A stretch of 21,068 bases of DNA from Streptomyces sp. NRRL WC-3549 (GTDB lineage Bacteria; Actinomycetota; Actinomycetes; Streptomycetales; Streptomycetaceae), in contig NZ_KL585388.1 of assembly GCF_000721935.1 (NCBI RefSeq), positions 130,124-151,191 on the forward strand, in the 5' to 3' direction. Each line of letters opens with the position of its first letter. The stretch's first letter is position 1. Of this stretch, positions 1 through 8,164 are shown piece by piece. The translations under genes were made by a program, and so were the position numbers. The notes below the pieces were generated by a model that searched no databases, was not told where the DNA came from, and saw only the letters and a program-made list of their open reading frames with translations.

Positions 1-87
1 CCGCCGGTCCCCCTCCCTCTCCCTGGGCACGTCCGTACTGCACGACCTCCAGAAATTCCGAGAGATTTCGAGAGAGGCAGTCCCCCT

Positions 88-927
88 GTGTCACTGACGC
101 GCAGACAGACGGCAGCCGCGTTCCTCGCGCTGCCCCTCGCCCTCGCCGCCGCACCCGCCTTCGCCCGGGGCGGCCCGGGCGGGGGCGGAGGCGGGCACCG
201 GGCCCGCACGCTGCACCTCGCCGGCGACTCGACCGCCGCCCAGAAGTACGCCGACGCCGCACCCGAGACCGGCTGGGGCATGGCCCTGCCGTTCTTCCTC
301 GGTGAGCACCTCGCCGTCGCCAACCACGCGGTGAACGGCCGCAGTTCCCGCAGCTTCGTCGACGAGGGCCGGCTCACCGCGCTCCTGGACGGAGTCCGCC
401 CCGGCGACCTCGTCCTGGTCCAGTTCGGCCACAACGACGAGAAGACCGAGGACCCGGCCCGCGGCACCGACCCCTGGACCACCTACCAGGAGTACCTGCG
501 GCTGTACCTGAAGGGCGCCCGCGAACGGCGGGCGCGGCCGGTCCTGATCACCCCGGTGGAACGCCGCAGGTTCGCCGACGACGGCACCGCCCGGCCCACC
601 CACGGGGAGTACCCGGCGGCGATGCGGGCCCTGGCCGCCGAGGAGGGCGTCCCGGTCCTCGACGTCCAGGCGCTGTCCCTCGCCCGCTGGCAGGAGCTCG
701 GCCCCGACGGGACCGAACTCCTCTTCAACTGGCTGGAGCCCGGCGCGTCGCCGAACTACCCCGACGGCCGGCAGGACAACACCCACTTCCGGCCCGCCGG
801 CGCCGTCGCGGTGGCCCGGATGACCGCCCGTGCGCTGCTGGAGGCGCGGGTGCTCGCCCCGCGCGACGTCCGCGGCCTCGACGCGCACGTCCCCGAGAGC
901 CGGATCACCTGGCCGCAGCCGGCCTGA
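88..927 (+). CDS. Secreted rhamnogalacturonan acetylesterase (SGNH hydrolase, CE12-like)
   Basis: Predicted to remove acetyl esters from the rhamnogalacturonan backbone of pectin outside the cell. The 279-aa product starts with a signal peptide carrying a twin-arginine-like TRRQ stretch (residues 4-7), a hydrophobic core and an AFA cleavage site near 26, followed by a Gly-rich linker. SGNH blocks are visible: GDST (46-49, nucleophile S48), NGRS (G84), GHND (114-117, N116) and DNTH (D230, H233), which supplies the Asp and His of the triad. The GTG start at 88 follows a GAGAGAGG ribosome site at 71-78. Just upstream, two near-identical 10-mers, TTCCGAGAGA and TTTCGAGAGA, lie in tandem at 56-75. 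It is followed on the same strand by pectate lyase and pectinesterase genes, which supports a pectin role. The SGNH fold is certain; the exact substrate is inferred from family and context. Confidence 0.88.
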   Translation: MSLTRRQTAAAFLALPLALAAAPAFARGGPGGGGGGHRARTLHLAGDSTAAQKYADAAPETGWGMALPFFLGEHLAVANHAVNGRSSRSFVDEGRLTALLDGVRPGDLVLVQFGHNDEKTEDPARGTDPWTTYQEYLRLYLKGARERRARPVLITPVERRRFADDGTARPTHGEYPAAMRALAAEEGVPVLDVQALSLARWQELGPDGTELLFNWLEPGASPNYPDGRQDNTHFRPAGAVAVARMTARALLEARVLAPRDVRGLDAHVPESRITWPQPA

Positions 928-1078
928 CCCGCGCCCGCCGCACCCTCGGCACCCCGCACCCCCGCACCGCGTCCGGCCGCCGCCACGCGCCGCGTCCCGC
1001 CGCCGCGTACGTGGGCGCGCACCCCCGTGTACCGCTTCCCCCTCACCCATCCCTCCGTACGACAGTTAAGGATCCGTC

Positions 1079-2413
1079 ATGCCCGCACGTATGCGTCACC
1101 TCCGCGCCACCGCCGTGGTGCTGGGCGCCGCCTCACTCGCCCTCGCCGTGAGCGTCCCCGCCCAGGCCGCCTCCCGCCCCGCCCCCGGCAAGGGCGTCGA
1201 GCGTGCCGTCCTGCCGGCGGGTGACGGCTGGGCCTCTGCCGAGGGCTCCACCACCGGCGGTGCCGACGCCACCCCGGACCACGTGTACACCGTCACCAAC
1301 CGGGCCGAGCTGATCGCCGCCTTCGCGGAGGCGGGGGACGCCCCCAAGATCGTCCGGATCGCCGGCACCATCCACGGCAACGCCGACGCCCAGGGCACCC
1401 CGATCGGCTGCGAGGAGTACCAGCAGGACGGCTACACCCTGGAGAAGTACCTCGCCGCCTACGACCCGGACGTGTGGGGCATGGACGAGGTCCCCTCCGG
1501 CCCGCTGGAGGACGCCCGGGCGGCCTCCGCGAAGCTCCAGGCGGCCGCGGTCAACGTCAAGGTCCCCTCCAACACCACGTTGATCGGTGCCGGCAAGGAC
1601 GCGACGGTCGTCGGTGCCAGCCTCCAGGTGAAGAACGTCTCCAACGTCATCATCCGGAACATCTCGTTCGAGGACACCTACGACTGCTTCCCCCAGTGGG
1701 ACCCGACCGACGGCGACACCGGCCACTGGAACTCCGAGTACGACAACCTCGTCGTCTACGGCTCCGACCACGTCTGGGTCGACCACAACACCTTCAGCGA
1801 CGGCGACCGCCCCGACGCCGACCAGCCCCGCTACTTCGACGAGCTGTTCCAGCAGCACGACGGGCTCTTCGACATCGTGCGCGGCGCCGACCTGGTCACC
1901 GTCTCCTACAACGTCCTCAAGAACCACGACAAGACGATGCTCATCGGCAACAGCGACGGCGCCGGGGCCGACGACCGGGGCAAGCTCCGCGTGACCCTGC
2001 ACCACAACCTCTTCAAGGACGTCAACGAGCGCGCGCCCCGCGTCCGCTTCGGCCAGGTCGACTCGTACAACAACCACTTCGTCTCCACCAAGGGCAGCGC
2101 CTACGGCTACTCGTACGGCATCGGCGCCGAGTCCCGACTCGTCGCCGAGCACAACGCCTTCACCCTCGCCTCCGGTGTCGACAAGGCCACCATCCTCAAG
2201 AAGTGGTCCGAGTCCTCCCTCACCGCCGGGGACAACTACGTCAACGGCCGCAGGACCGACCTGATCGCCGTGCACAACGCGGGCGTGCCCGCCGAGCACC
2301 TCACCGAGGGCGCCGGCTGGAAGCCGAAGCTGCGCACCAGGATCGACCACCCCCTCGTCGTCCCCCTGGTCGTCGCCCTCAAGGCCGGCGCGGGCCGCAC
2401 GCTGATCGGCTGA
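1079..2413 (+). CDS. Secreted pectate lyase, polysaccharide lyase family 1
   Basis: Cleaves de-esterified polygalacturonate by calcium-dependent beta-elimination outside the cell. The 444-aa product has a signal peptide (residues 1-31, ending AQAAS) and a right-handed beta-helix. Family landmarks are WVDHNTFSDG (233-242), an Asp-rich calcium-binding stretch (241-255), NHDKTMLIG (282-290) and the RxPxxR catalytic signature (R318, P320, R323) followed by VDSYNNHF. The ATG at 1079 is preceded by AAGGA with 6-nt spacing; a second Met codon at 1091 is possible. The gene lies 151 bp after the acetylesterase and 114 bp before the pectinesterase. That order suits removal of side groups and methyl esters followed by lyase cutting. 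Nothing is broken. Confidence in the family is very high. Confidence 0.95.
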   Translation: MPARMRHLRATAVVLGAASLALAVSVPAQAASRPAPGKGVERAVLPAGDGWASAEGSTTGGADATPDHVYTVTNRAELIAAFAEAGDAPKIVRIAGTIHGNADAQGTPIGCEEYQQDGYTLEKYLAAYDPDVWGMDEVPSGPLEDARAASAKLQAAAVNVKVPSNTTLIGAGKDATVVGASLQVKNVSNVIIRNISFEDTYDCFPQWDPTDGDTGHWNSEYDNLVVYGSDHVWVDHNTFSDGDRPDADQPRYFDELFQQHDGLFDIVRGADLVTVSYNVLKNHDKTMLIGNSDGAGADDRGKLRVTLHHNLFKDVNERAPRVRFGQVDSYNNHFVSTKGSAYGYSYGIGAESRLVAEHNAFTLASGVDKATILKKWSESSLTAGDNYVNGRRTDLIAVHNAGVPAEHLTEGAGWKPKLRTRIDHPLVVPLVVALKAGAGRTLIG

Positions 2414-2429
2414 CCCGCCCCCCTGGACC

Positions 2430-2482
2430 GGCCGGAGCGGCACCGCACGCCTTCCACCACCCCGGAAAGCGCCGCTCCGGCC
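2430..2482 (+). terminator. Terminator-like hairpin between pectate lyase and pectinesterase
   Basis: GGCCGGAGCGGC (2430-2441) pairs perfectly with GCCGCTCCGGCC (2471-2482) across a 29-nt loop, 17 nt after the pectate lyase stop. A pyrimidine-rich but T-poor stretch follows. It could end or attenuate transcription before the pectinesterase gene. Confidence 0.5.
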
Positions 2483-2527
2483 CCCTTCTCCCCTCACCCT
2501 CCTTCTCCCCCCGCAAGGAGCACCGCC

Positions 2528-3709
2528 ATGACCAGCAGACGCAGCGCTCTCTCCCTGCTCGCGGGTGCGGGCGCCGCCTTCGCCGTCGGCGTACCCGCCG
2601 CCCAGGCCCGGCCCGCACGTCCGGGCCCCTTCGGCCGCTACGGCTCACCGGCCCGCCGCCTCGACGCCGGCACGCTGTACGTCGATCCGCACGGCAGGGG
2701 CGACCACACCGACGTACGCTCCGCGGTGGACGCCGCCACCGGCGCCGGACGCACCCTCGTGATCGCCCCCGGCACCTACCGCGGCACCCTCTCGGTGTCC
2801 GCCGACCGGGCCGGGATCACCCTGATCGGCGCGAGCGGCGACGCCCGCGACACCGTCCTCGTCCACGACGACGCGGCCGGCACCCCCAGGCCCGACGGTT
2901 CCGGCACCCTGGGCACCAGCGGCTCGGCCACGGTCACCGTCCGGGCGGCCGGGTTCACCGCCCGTGACCTGACCTTCGCCAACGACTGGCTGCGCTCCGA
3001 CAACCCCGAGTACACCGGCACCCAGGCCGTCGCGATCAAGGTCCAGGGCGACCGTTCGGCGTTCCACGGCTGCCGCTTCCTCGGCCACCAGGACACCCTG
3101 TACGCCGACTCCCTCTCGCCGACCGCGTTCGCCCGGCAGTACTACCGCGACTGCTATGTGGAGGGCGACGTGGACTTCGTCTTCGGCCGTGCCACCGCGG
3201 TCTGGGACCGCTGCCACTTCCGCACCCTGACCCGCGCCGACCTGGACTCGGCCCCGTACGGCTTCGTCTTCGCGCCCAGCACCGCGGGGGAGAACCCGCA
3301 CGGCTTCCTGGTCCTGCGCTCCCGGATCACCAGCACCGCCCCCGACGCCTTCTACAAGCTGGCCCGCCCCTGGGTGCCGTCCTCCGACCTCACCGCGCAC
3401 CCGATGCTGACCGTCCGCGACACCCACCTCGGCGCGGGCATCGACGCCGTCACCCCGTACGCCACCATGTCCGCCGGCCACCCCTGGCAGGACCAGCGCT
3501 TCGCCGAACACCGCAACACCGGACCCGGCGCCCGCGTCACCGTCCCCGCCGAGCGCCCCCAGCTCAGGGCCTCGGAGGCACACGCGCACACCCCGGCCGC
3601 CTGGCTGGGCGACTGGCGCCCGTACGCGTGCCCCCGCCCGCCGGTCACCGGCCCAGTGCCGCCGCCATCATCTTCTGGGCGATCGGGGCCGCCAGCCCGT
3701 TGCCGCTGA
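2528..3709 (+). CDS. Secreted pectinesterase (pectin methylesterase, CE8)
   Basis: Removes methyl esters from homogalacturonan, creating the substrate of the neighbouring pectate lyase. The 393-aa product begins with a Tat-type signal peptide (SRRSALSLL, cleavage near AQA). CE8 motifs are in order: GTQAVAIKVQGD (164-175, Q166), GHQDTLY (186-192, Q188 and catalytic D189), GDVDFVFG (213-220, nucleophile D216) and LARPW (278-282, R280). The ATG at 2528 has a strong AGGAG site at 2516-2520. The catalytic part ends near residue 375; the Pro/Ser/Arg-rich last ~20 codons (3645-3709) overlap the end of the convergent penicillin-binding protein gene. All three frames are open there, so a frameshift near 3620 that would give a shorter natural end cannot be excluded. 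The enzyme family is secure. Confidence 0.93.
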   Translation: MTSRRSALSLLAGAGAAFAVGVPAAQARPARPGPFGRYGSPARRLDAGTLYVDPHGRGDHTDVRSAVDAATGAGRTLVIAPGTYRGTLSVSADRAGITLIGASGDARDTVLVHDDAAGTPRPDGSGTLGTSGSATVTVRAAGFTARDLTFANDWLRSDNPEYTGTQAVAIKVQGDRSAFHGCRFLGHQDTLYADSLSPTAFARQYYRDCYVEGDVDFVFGRATAVWDRCHFRTLTRADLDSAPYGFVFAPSTAGENPHGFLVLRSRITSTAPDAFYKLARPWVPSSDLTAHPMLTVRDTHLGAGIDAVTPYATMSAGHPWQDQRFAEHRNTGPGARVTVPAERPQLRASEAHAHTPAAWLGDWRPYACPRPPVTGPVPPPSSSGRSGPPARCR

Positions 3710-5091
3710 CCTCGGAGCGGGCCGCGCCCGAGTCCTCCACGACCACGGCCACCGCCACCTGCTTGCCGGTGGAGTCGTCCTTCGCGTACGAGGTGAACCA
3801 CGCGTACGGGGTGTTGCTGTTGTCCACGCCGTTCTGCGCGGTGCCCGTCTTGCCGCCGACCTCGGCGCCGTCGATCCGGGCGTTGGTGCCGGTGCCCTCC
3901 TCCACGACCGTGACCATCGCGCTGCGCAGCTGCTTTGCGGTCGACTCGGAGACGACGCGCTCGGTGTCGCCGTCCTCGTACGTCTGCAGGGCCGTGCCGC
4001 CGGAGTCCGTCACCTTCGAGACCATGTGCGGGGCCGCCAGCTCGCCGCCGTCGGCGAGGGCCGCCGAGACCATCGCCATCTGCATCGGCGTCGCGGTCAC
4101 CTCGAACTGGCCGATGCCCGTCAGCGCGGTCTGCGCCTCGTCCATGCCGGTGGGGTAGACGCTCTCCGAGGCCCGCACCGGGACGTCCAGCTCCTCCGTG
4201 TCGAAGCCGAACGCGTCCGCCATCTCCTTCACCTTGTCCTGGCCGAGATCCGCCGCGGCCTTGGCGAAGACGTTGTTGCAGGAGTACTGGAGCGCCGTGC
4301 GCAGGGTGGCGTTCTCGCAGGGGGCCGAGGGGCTCTCGTTGGACAGGACCGTGGTCGTGCCCGGCAGGGTGTAGGGGTCGGGGCTGTCCGTCGGCGTGTC
4401 GACCGAGTCGTACAGGCCGTTCTCCAGCGCCGCCGACGCCACCACCAGCTTGAACGTCGAACCCGGATGTGTATAAGAGACAGCGGTTGACCAGCGGTTT
4501 GTCCTTCGCGTCCAGCAGCTTCTGCCAGGCGTCACCGTCCGTCGTCCCGCTGATCGTGGACGGGTCGTACGACGGGGACGAGACCATGCCCAGGATCCGG
4601 CCGCTGACCGGGTCCATCGCGACCGCCGCGCCCCGGTCGTCGCCGAGCGCGTCGGAGGCCGCCTTCTGGACGTCCGGGTCGATGGTCGTCACCACGGCGC
4701 CCGGGTCGGCCTGCCTGCCGGTCAGGAGGTCTGCGGGGCTGCCCAGCCGGTCGTCCGTACCGTCGAGCACGTCGCTGTAGATGCCCTCCAGCTGGGTGGC
4801 CCCGTACGCCTGGGAGCTGTAGCCGGTGACGGCCGCGTACAGCTCGCCCTGGCTGTAGGTGCGCTCGTACCGCAGGTCGCCGCCCTGTGCCTCCTTCGAA
4901 CCGGTGACCGGCGAACCGGCCACGATGATGTCGCCCAGCGGCTGCGCGTACTGCGCGATGGTGTGCCGCCGGTTGTGTTCGTCGTCCGCGAGCGCCCGTG
5001 CCTCGTACCCCTGCACCCAGGTCGCCCGCACCAGCAGGGCGAGGACCATCAGCAGGCAGAAGACGGAGGCGCGCCTGATCGTCTTGTTCAT
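3645..5091 (-). CDS. Class B penicillin-binding protein (PbpA-like transpeptidase), interrupted by adapter sequence
   Basis: A membrane-anchored D,D-transpeptidase that cross-links peptidoglycan. The N-terminal frame (from ATG 5091) has a short cytoplasmic tail, a membrane segment (about residues 8-27), then the PBP dimerisation region (NRRHTIAQYAQPLGDI, YAAVTGYSS, QLEGIYSDVLDGTDDRL) and reaches DKPLVNR. The C-terminal half continues in another frame with PGSTFKLV (active-site SxxK), YSCNN (SxN) and GGKTGTAQ (KTG box), ending at 3645. Between the two frames lie 18 nt of Tn5 mosaic end (4466-4483), which replace about 7 codons expected between NR and PGSTFK in this family and shift the frame. 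I read the gene as intact in the organism, about 480 aa, and broken only in this assembly. It is an isolated paralogue: no ftsW/rodA partner is seen. GGGG sits directly before the start codon. Confidence 0.88.
4466..4483. other. Tn5/Nextera mosaic-end sequence (probable library artefact)
   Basis: GATGTGTATAAGAGACAG on the + strand equals 18 of the 19 bases of the hyperactive Tn5 mosaic end used in Nextera/tagmentation libraries; the preceding base is G instead of A. Translating it gives the well-known contaminant peptides MYKRQ on one strand and MCIRDSG or CLLYTS on the other. Natural IS50 outside and inside ends differ from the mosaic end, so a genuine Tn5 insertion is unlikely; no target duplication or transposon body is present. 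Confidence 0.95.
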
Positions 5092-5102
5092 CCCCGTGTG
5101 GG

Positions 5103-5135
5103 ACGAACGGGGGAGGCGGGGGCGTTCCCGTTCGT
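5103..5135 (-). terminator. Hairpin between GNAT and PBP genes
   Basis: ACGAACGGG (5103-5111) and CCCGTTCGT (5127-5135) form a perfect 9-bp stem with a 15-nt G-rich loop. It lies after the IclR-GNAT pair and 12-44 nt before the PBP start, on the same strand. It may terminate the upstream pair or shape the PBP leader; there is no T tract, so the role is uncertain. Confidence 0.35.
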
Positions 5136-5197
5136 GCCCCTTCTCACCGGTTTCTCACGTTCCGGCCCCGATATCTCCGGACGGTGACGCCCCGTGC

Positions 5198-5677
5198 CTA
5201 CGGCCGGGCGTCCAGCCGGAACAGCAGCTCGTCGGTCTCCTCGCCCCGCGCCTCGGCGTACCCCCGGTCCCTGCCGGTCACCGTGAACCCGCACTTCTGG
5301 AGGACCCGCACCGACCCCGCGTTGTCGGCCGCGGCCCGGGCGAGCAGCGGGCGCTCCGGCACGGACTCCAGCAGCGCGCGCAGCGCGGCGGTCGCCAGGC
5401 CCCGGCCCCAGTGCGCCCGGTCGATCCAGTACGTGACCTCCCGCTCGGCCGGCGGACCGTACACGCCGGCCGTCCCCACCACCACGCCGTCGGCGAGCAC
5501 CGTGCGTATGACGACGGTGTCCGAGGCCCGGATGCGCTGCCAGTGGGCGTCGAACATCGCCCGGTTCGCCGGCTCGGCGCTGGTGAAGGCCGCCATCCGG
5601 GTCGCGGCCGGGTCGCTCATGAACGCGAAGAGGAGGGGCAGGTCGCCGTCCCGCACCTCGCGCAGGACCACGTGCAC
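5198..5677 (-). CDS. GNAT-family N-acetyltransferase
   Basis: A 159-aa cytoplasmic acetyl-CoA-dependent acetyltransferase of the RimJ/RimL-like branch. The acetyl-CoA loop is visible as WGRGLATAALRALL (90-103), and motif B as NAGSVRVLQKCGF (119-131), followed by a short GYAEARGEETDELLF strand. The start is GTG at 5677, three bases after the TGA of the IclR gene, so the two are probably co-transcribed and translationally coupled. The substrate (N-terminus of a protein or a small amine) cannot be told from the sequence. Nothing links it directly to pectin use. Confidence 0.88.
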   Translation of the reverse strand: MHVVLREVRDGDLPLLFAFMSDPAATRMAAFTSAEPANRAMFDAHWQRIRASDTVVIRTVLADGVVVGTAGVYGPPAEREVTYWIDRAHWGRGLATAALRALLESVPERPLLARAAADNAGSVRVLQKCGFTVTGRDRGYAEARGEETDELLFRLDARP

Positions 5678-5680
5678 GGG

Positions 5681-6451
5681 TCAGAGCCTCCGGGTCGCGA
5701 GGGTGAGCCGGTCGCGCGCGTCGAACAGGGCGTCCTTGACCGTCTGCTCGTGCGCGGGCGTGAACCGGGCGACCGGGACCGAGCAGCTGATCGCGTCGCG
5801 CGCCGGGGTGCGGTAGGGGACGGCGACACCGAAGCAGCGCAGACCGAGCGTGTTCTCCTCGCGGTCCACCGCGTACCCCTGCTCGCGGACGACGCGCAGC
5901 TCCTCGATCAGCTTCTCGCGGTCGGTGATGGTGTGCTCCGTCAGCGCGGGCAGCGTCTCGGGCAGCATCGCGCGGACCTGCTCGTCGCTGTGGGTGGCCA
6001 GCAGCGCCTTGCCGAGCGAGGTGGAGTGCGCGGGGAGCCGGCGGCCGACCCGGGTGAAGGGGCGCAGGTAGTGCTGGGACTGCCGGGTGGCCAGGTACAC
6101 CACGTTCGTCCCGTCCAGCCGGGCCAGGTGGATGGTCTCCGTGGTGTCGTCGGAGAGCCGGTCCAGGGTGGGGCGGGCGGCGGCGACGACCTCGTCACCG
6201 TCGATGTAGGAGGTGCCGACGAGCAGCGCCCGCACCCCGATCCCGTACCGGGTGCCCGTGGCGTCGGTCTCCACCCAGCCGAGCTCCACCAGGGTGCGCA
6301 GCAGCATGTAGAGGCTGGACTTCGGGTAGCCGACGGCCTCCTGCACGGCGGCCAGCGAGTGCATGCCGGGGCGCCCCGCGAAGTATTCGAGGAGCTCCAC
6401 CGTCCGTACCGCTGACTTGACCTGTGTCCCACCGGCCTCGGCAACCGCCAT
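5681..6451 (-). CDS. IclR-family transcriptional regulator
   Basis: A 256-aa DNA-binding regulator with an N-terminal winged helix (SAVRTVELLEYFAGRPGMHSL, KSSLYMLLRTLVELGWV; residues about 12-62) and a C-terminal effector-binding domain (RLPAHSTSLGKALLA, GYAVDREENTLGLRCFGVAV, AISCSVPVARF). I place the start at ATG 6451 (MAVAEAGG), where family homology begins; the open frame extends 30 codons upstream without a good start. It is divergent from the dehydrogenase gene, with a 192-bp shared control region holding a promoter and a GTTC/GAAC palindrome. IclR proteins such as KdgR control pectin and uronate catabolism, so repression of the dehydrogenase-YesU pair is the natural reading. The effector is unknown. 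Confidence 0.92.
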   Translation of the reverse strand: MAVAEAGGTQVKSAVRTVELLEYFAGRPGMHSLAAVQEAVGYPKSSLYMLLRTLVELGWVETDATGTRYGIGVRALLVGTSYIDGDEVVAAARPTLDRLSDDTTETIHLARLDGTNVVYLATRQSQHYLRPFTRVGRRLPAHSTSLGKALLATHSDEQVRAMLPETLPALTEHTITDREKLIEELRVVREQGYAVDREENTLGLRCFGVAVPYRTPARDAISCSVPVARFTPAHEQTVKDALFDARDRLTLATRRL

Positions 6452-6531
6452 CGTCCTGTGCCCCTTCCGCCTCTGCTTGTACGACCCGGCCGGACAGCGG
6501 CGCTGTACGGCCTGCACGACGCCGCGACTCC

Positions 6532-6561
6532 TTGCCAACACGGAACGCCCGCAAATAGAGT
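6532..6561 (+). promoter_or_regulatory. Candidate promoter of the dehydrogenase-YesU operon
   Basis: TTGCCA (6532-6537), an 18-bp spacer and TAGAGT (6556-6561) fit a housekeeping sigma promoter moderately well. Transcription would begin near 6568-6570, about 75 nt before the GTG start and just upstream of the palindrome at 6588. Confidence 0.45.
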
Positions 6562-6587
6562 CCCCGTGTATTCACGATCAGGAACGC

Positions 6588-6605
6588 TGTTCAGAATACC
6601 GAACA
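6588..6605. promoter_or_regulatory. Candidate IclR operator
   Basis: TGTTCAGAATACCGAACA is an 18-bp dyad with perfect TGTTC/GAACA arms (14 of 18 positions symmetric). A further GAAC half-site lies just upstream (6582-6585), so GAAC-GTTC-GAAC alternate across 6582-6604. The site lies between the candidate + promoter and the dehydrogenase start, where a repressor would block transcription. Confidence 0.5.
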
Positions 6606-6643
6606 ACTCCTGAATGTGTGGCAGTGGACCGGAAGGAAACACG

Positions 6644-8164
6644 GTGGCAGCAGCACCAGTCTGGAGTGTCGACCCCCGAACCGGGAACCCGCGCGAGCAG
6701 GTTGCGGTGGAGGCTACAGCGGAGGAGGTCGACCGCGCGGTCCGGGCCGCGCACGCCTCCCGCGACGCCCTGGCCGACCGCACCGTGCGCGCCGCGTTCC
6801 TGCGTACCGCGGCCGGACTGCTCGCCGGGGCCGAGGAGCACGTCGTCGAGGCCGCGGACGCGGAGACCGCCCTGGGCCCGGCCCGCCTCACCGGCGAACT
6901 CGCCCGTACGGCCGCGCAGTTGCGCGCCTTCGCGGAGGTCGTCGAGGAGGGTGCCTACCTCGACATCCACATCGACCACGAGGACGGCAGCAGGACCCCT
7001 CCCTGGCCGGACCTGCGCCGCATCAAGATCCCGCTGGGCGTCGTCGCCGTCTACGCCGCCAGCAACTTCCCGCTCGCCTTCTCGGTGCCCGGCGGGGACA
7101 CCGCCAGCGCGCTCGCCGCCGGCTGCCCCGTCGTCGTCAAGGCGCACCCCGACCACCCCGCCACCTCCGAACTCTGCGCCTCGCTGCTGCGCCGGGCCGC
7201 CGTACAGCACGGTCTGCCCGAGGACGTCGTGAGCGTGCTGCACGGCTTCGACGCCGGTGTCGAGCTGGTGAAGCACCCGCTCGTCAGCGCGGCCGGGTTC
7301 ACCGGTTCGGTCCGCGGCGGCCGGGCCCTTTTCGATGCGGCGGCGGCCCGCCCGGTGCCGATCCCCTTCCACGGCGAGCTCGGCTCCCTCAACCCGGTCG
7401 TCGTCACCGAGGCCGCCGCGGCCGAGCGCGGCGAGCAGATCGGTGCGGGGCTGGGCTCCTCCATGACCATGGGGTCCGGGCAGTTCTGCACCAAGCCCGG
7501 CTTCGTCCTCGCCCCGTCCGGCGAGGCGGGCGACCGGCTGCTGAAGTCCCTGACCGAGAGCGTCAGCGGTACCGGCTCCGGGGTCATGCTCGACCACCGG
7601 ATGCGCGACGCCTTCGTCGCGGGGGTCGCCGAGCGTGCCGCACTGCCCGACGTGGACACGCCCGTCACCCCCGGCGCGGGCGGCGAACACACCGTGTCCG
7701 CCGGCTTCCTCACCGTCCCCGCGCGGCGGCTGGCCGAGACCGGACCGCACGACGCCCTGCTGGAGGAGTGCTTCGGCCCGGTCACCGTCGTGGCCCGCTA
7801 CGACTCGCAGGACGAGGTCACCGCCGTACTCTCCCGGCTCCCCGGCAACCTCACCGCCACCCTCCAGATCGCCACGCAGGAGGCCGACGGCGCCGCCGCC
7901 GGCCTCCTGCGGGAGCTCACCCCGCTGGCCGGCCGGGTCCTCGTCAACGGCTGGCCCACCGGAGTGGCGGTCGCGCCCGCCCAGCACCACGGCGGCCCGT
8001 ACCCCGCGACCACCTCCACCTCCACCTCCGTCGGTGCCACGGCCGTCGAGCGGTGGCTGCGCCCCGTCAGCTACCAGTCGACCCCGGAGGCCCTGCTGCC
8101 ACCGGAACTGCGCGAGGACAACCCGCTGGGCCTGCCGCGCCGGGTCGACGGGCGGCTGAAGTGA
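6644..8164 (+). CDS. Aldehyde dehydrogenase, alpha-ketoglutarate semialdehyde dehydrogenase type
   Basis: A 506-aa NAD(P)-dependent dehydrogenase that probably oxidises 2-oxoglutarate semialdehyde to 2-oxoglutarate, the last step of uronate/aldarate and pentose oxidation routes. Catalytic features: N141 in YAASNFPLAF, K166 in VVVKAHPDHP, the coenzyme loop GFTGSVRGG (218-226), general base E245 in FHGELGSLNP and nucleophile C282 in GSGQFCTKPG. The GELGSLNP and QFCTKPG forms are typical of the KGSA-dehydrogenase subfamily. The GTG start at 6644 has GGAAGGA 6 nt upstream, better than the longer open frame from 6614. Its stop overlaps the start of the DUF1349 gene (GTGA), so the two form one operon behind the IclR-type operator. 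An oxidation of a galacturonate-derived aldehyde is the contextual inference. Confidence 0.88.
   Translation: MAAAPVWSVDPRTGNPREQVAVEATAEEVDRAVRAAHASRDALADRTVRAAFLRTAAGLLAGAEEHVVEAADAETALGPARLTGELARTAAQLRAFAEVVEEGAYLDIHIDHEDGSRTPPWPDLRRIKIPLGVVAVYAASNFPLAFSVPGGDTASALAAGCPVVVKAHPDHPATSELCASLLRRAAVQHGLPEDVVSVLHGFDAGVELVKHPLVSAAGFTGSVRGGRALFDAAAARPVPIPFHGELGSLNPVVVTEAAAAERGEQIGAGLGSSMTMGSGQFCTKPGFVLAPSGEAGDRLLKSLTESVSGTGSGVMLDHRMRDAFVAGVAERAALPDVDTPVTPGAGGEHTVSAGFLTVPARRLAETGPHDALLEECFGPVTVVARYDSQDEVTAVLSRLPGNLTATLQIATQEADGAAAGLLRELTPLAGRVLVNGWPTGVAVAPAQHHGGPYPATTSTSTSVGATAVERWLRPVSYQSTPEALLPPELREDNPLGLPRRVDGRLK

Noticed and set aside
56..78. CGAGAGAGGCA shared by the leader at 70-80 and the control region near 16990
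   Set aside because: An 11-base purine-rich match around a ribosome-site-like sequence is plausible by chance and has no positional logic.
1133..2497. Long antisense frames over the pectin genes, dehydrogenase and oxidoreductase (for example 1133-2497, 6578-8320, 19300-20352, all - strand)
   Set aside because: GC-rich third-position bias opens shadow frames; their products are low-complexity Gly/Val/Arg or Pro/Arg and match no family, while the sense genes carry full catalytic motifs.
4466..4483. A natural Tn5/IS50 insertion
   Set aside because: The bases match the synthetic mosaic end, not native IS50 ends; there is no transposon body or 9-bp target duplication.
4466..4780. Open frames starting MYKRQ or ending MCIRDSG around 4466-4490
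   Set aside because: They are translations of the mosaic-end adapter and of the non-coding strand of the penicillin-binding protein gene, not genes.
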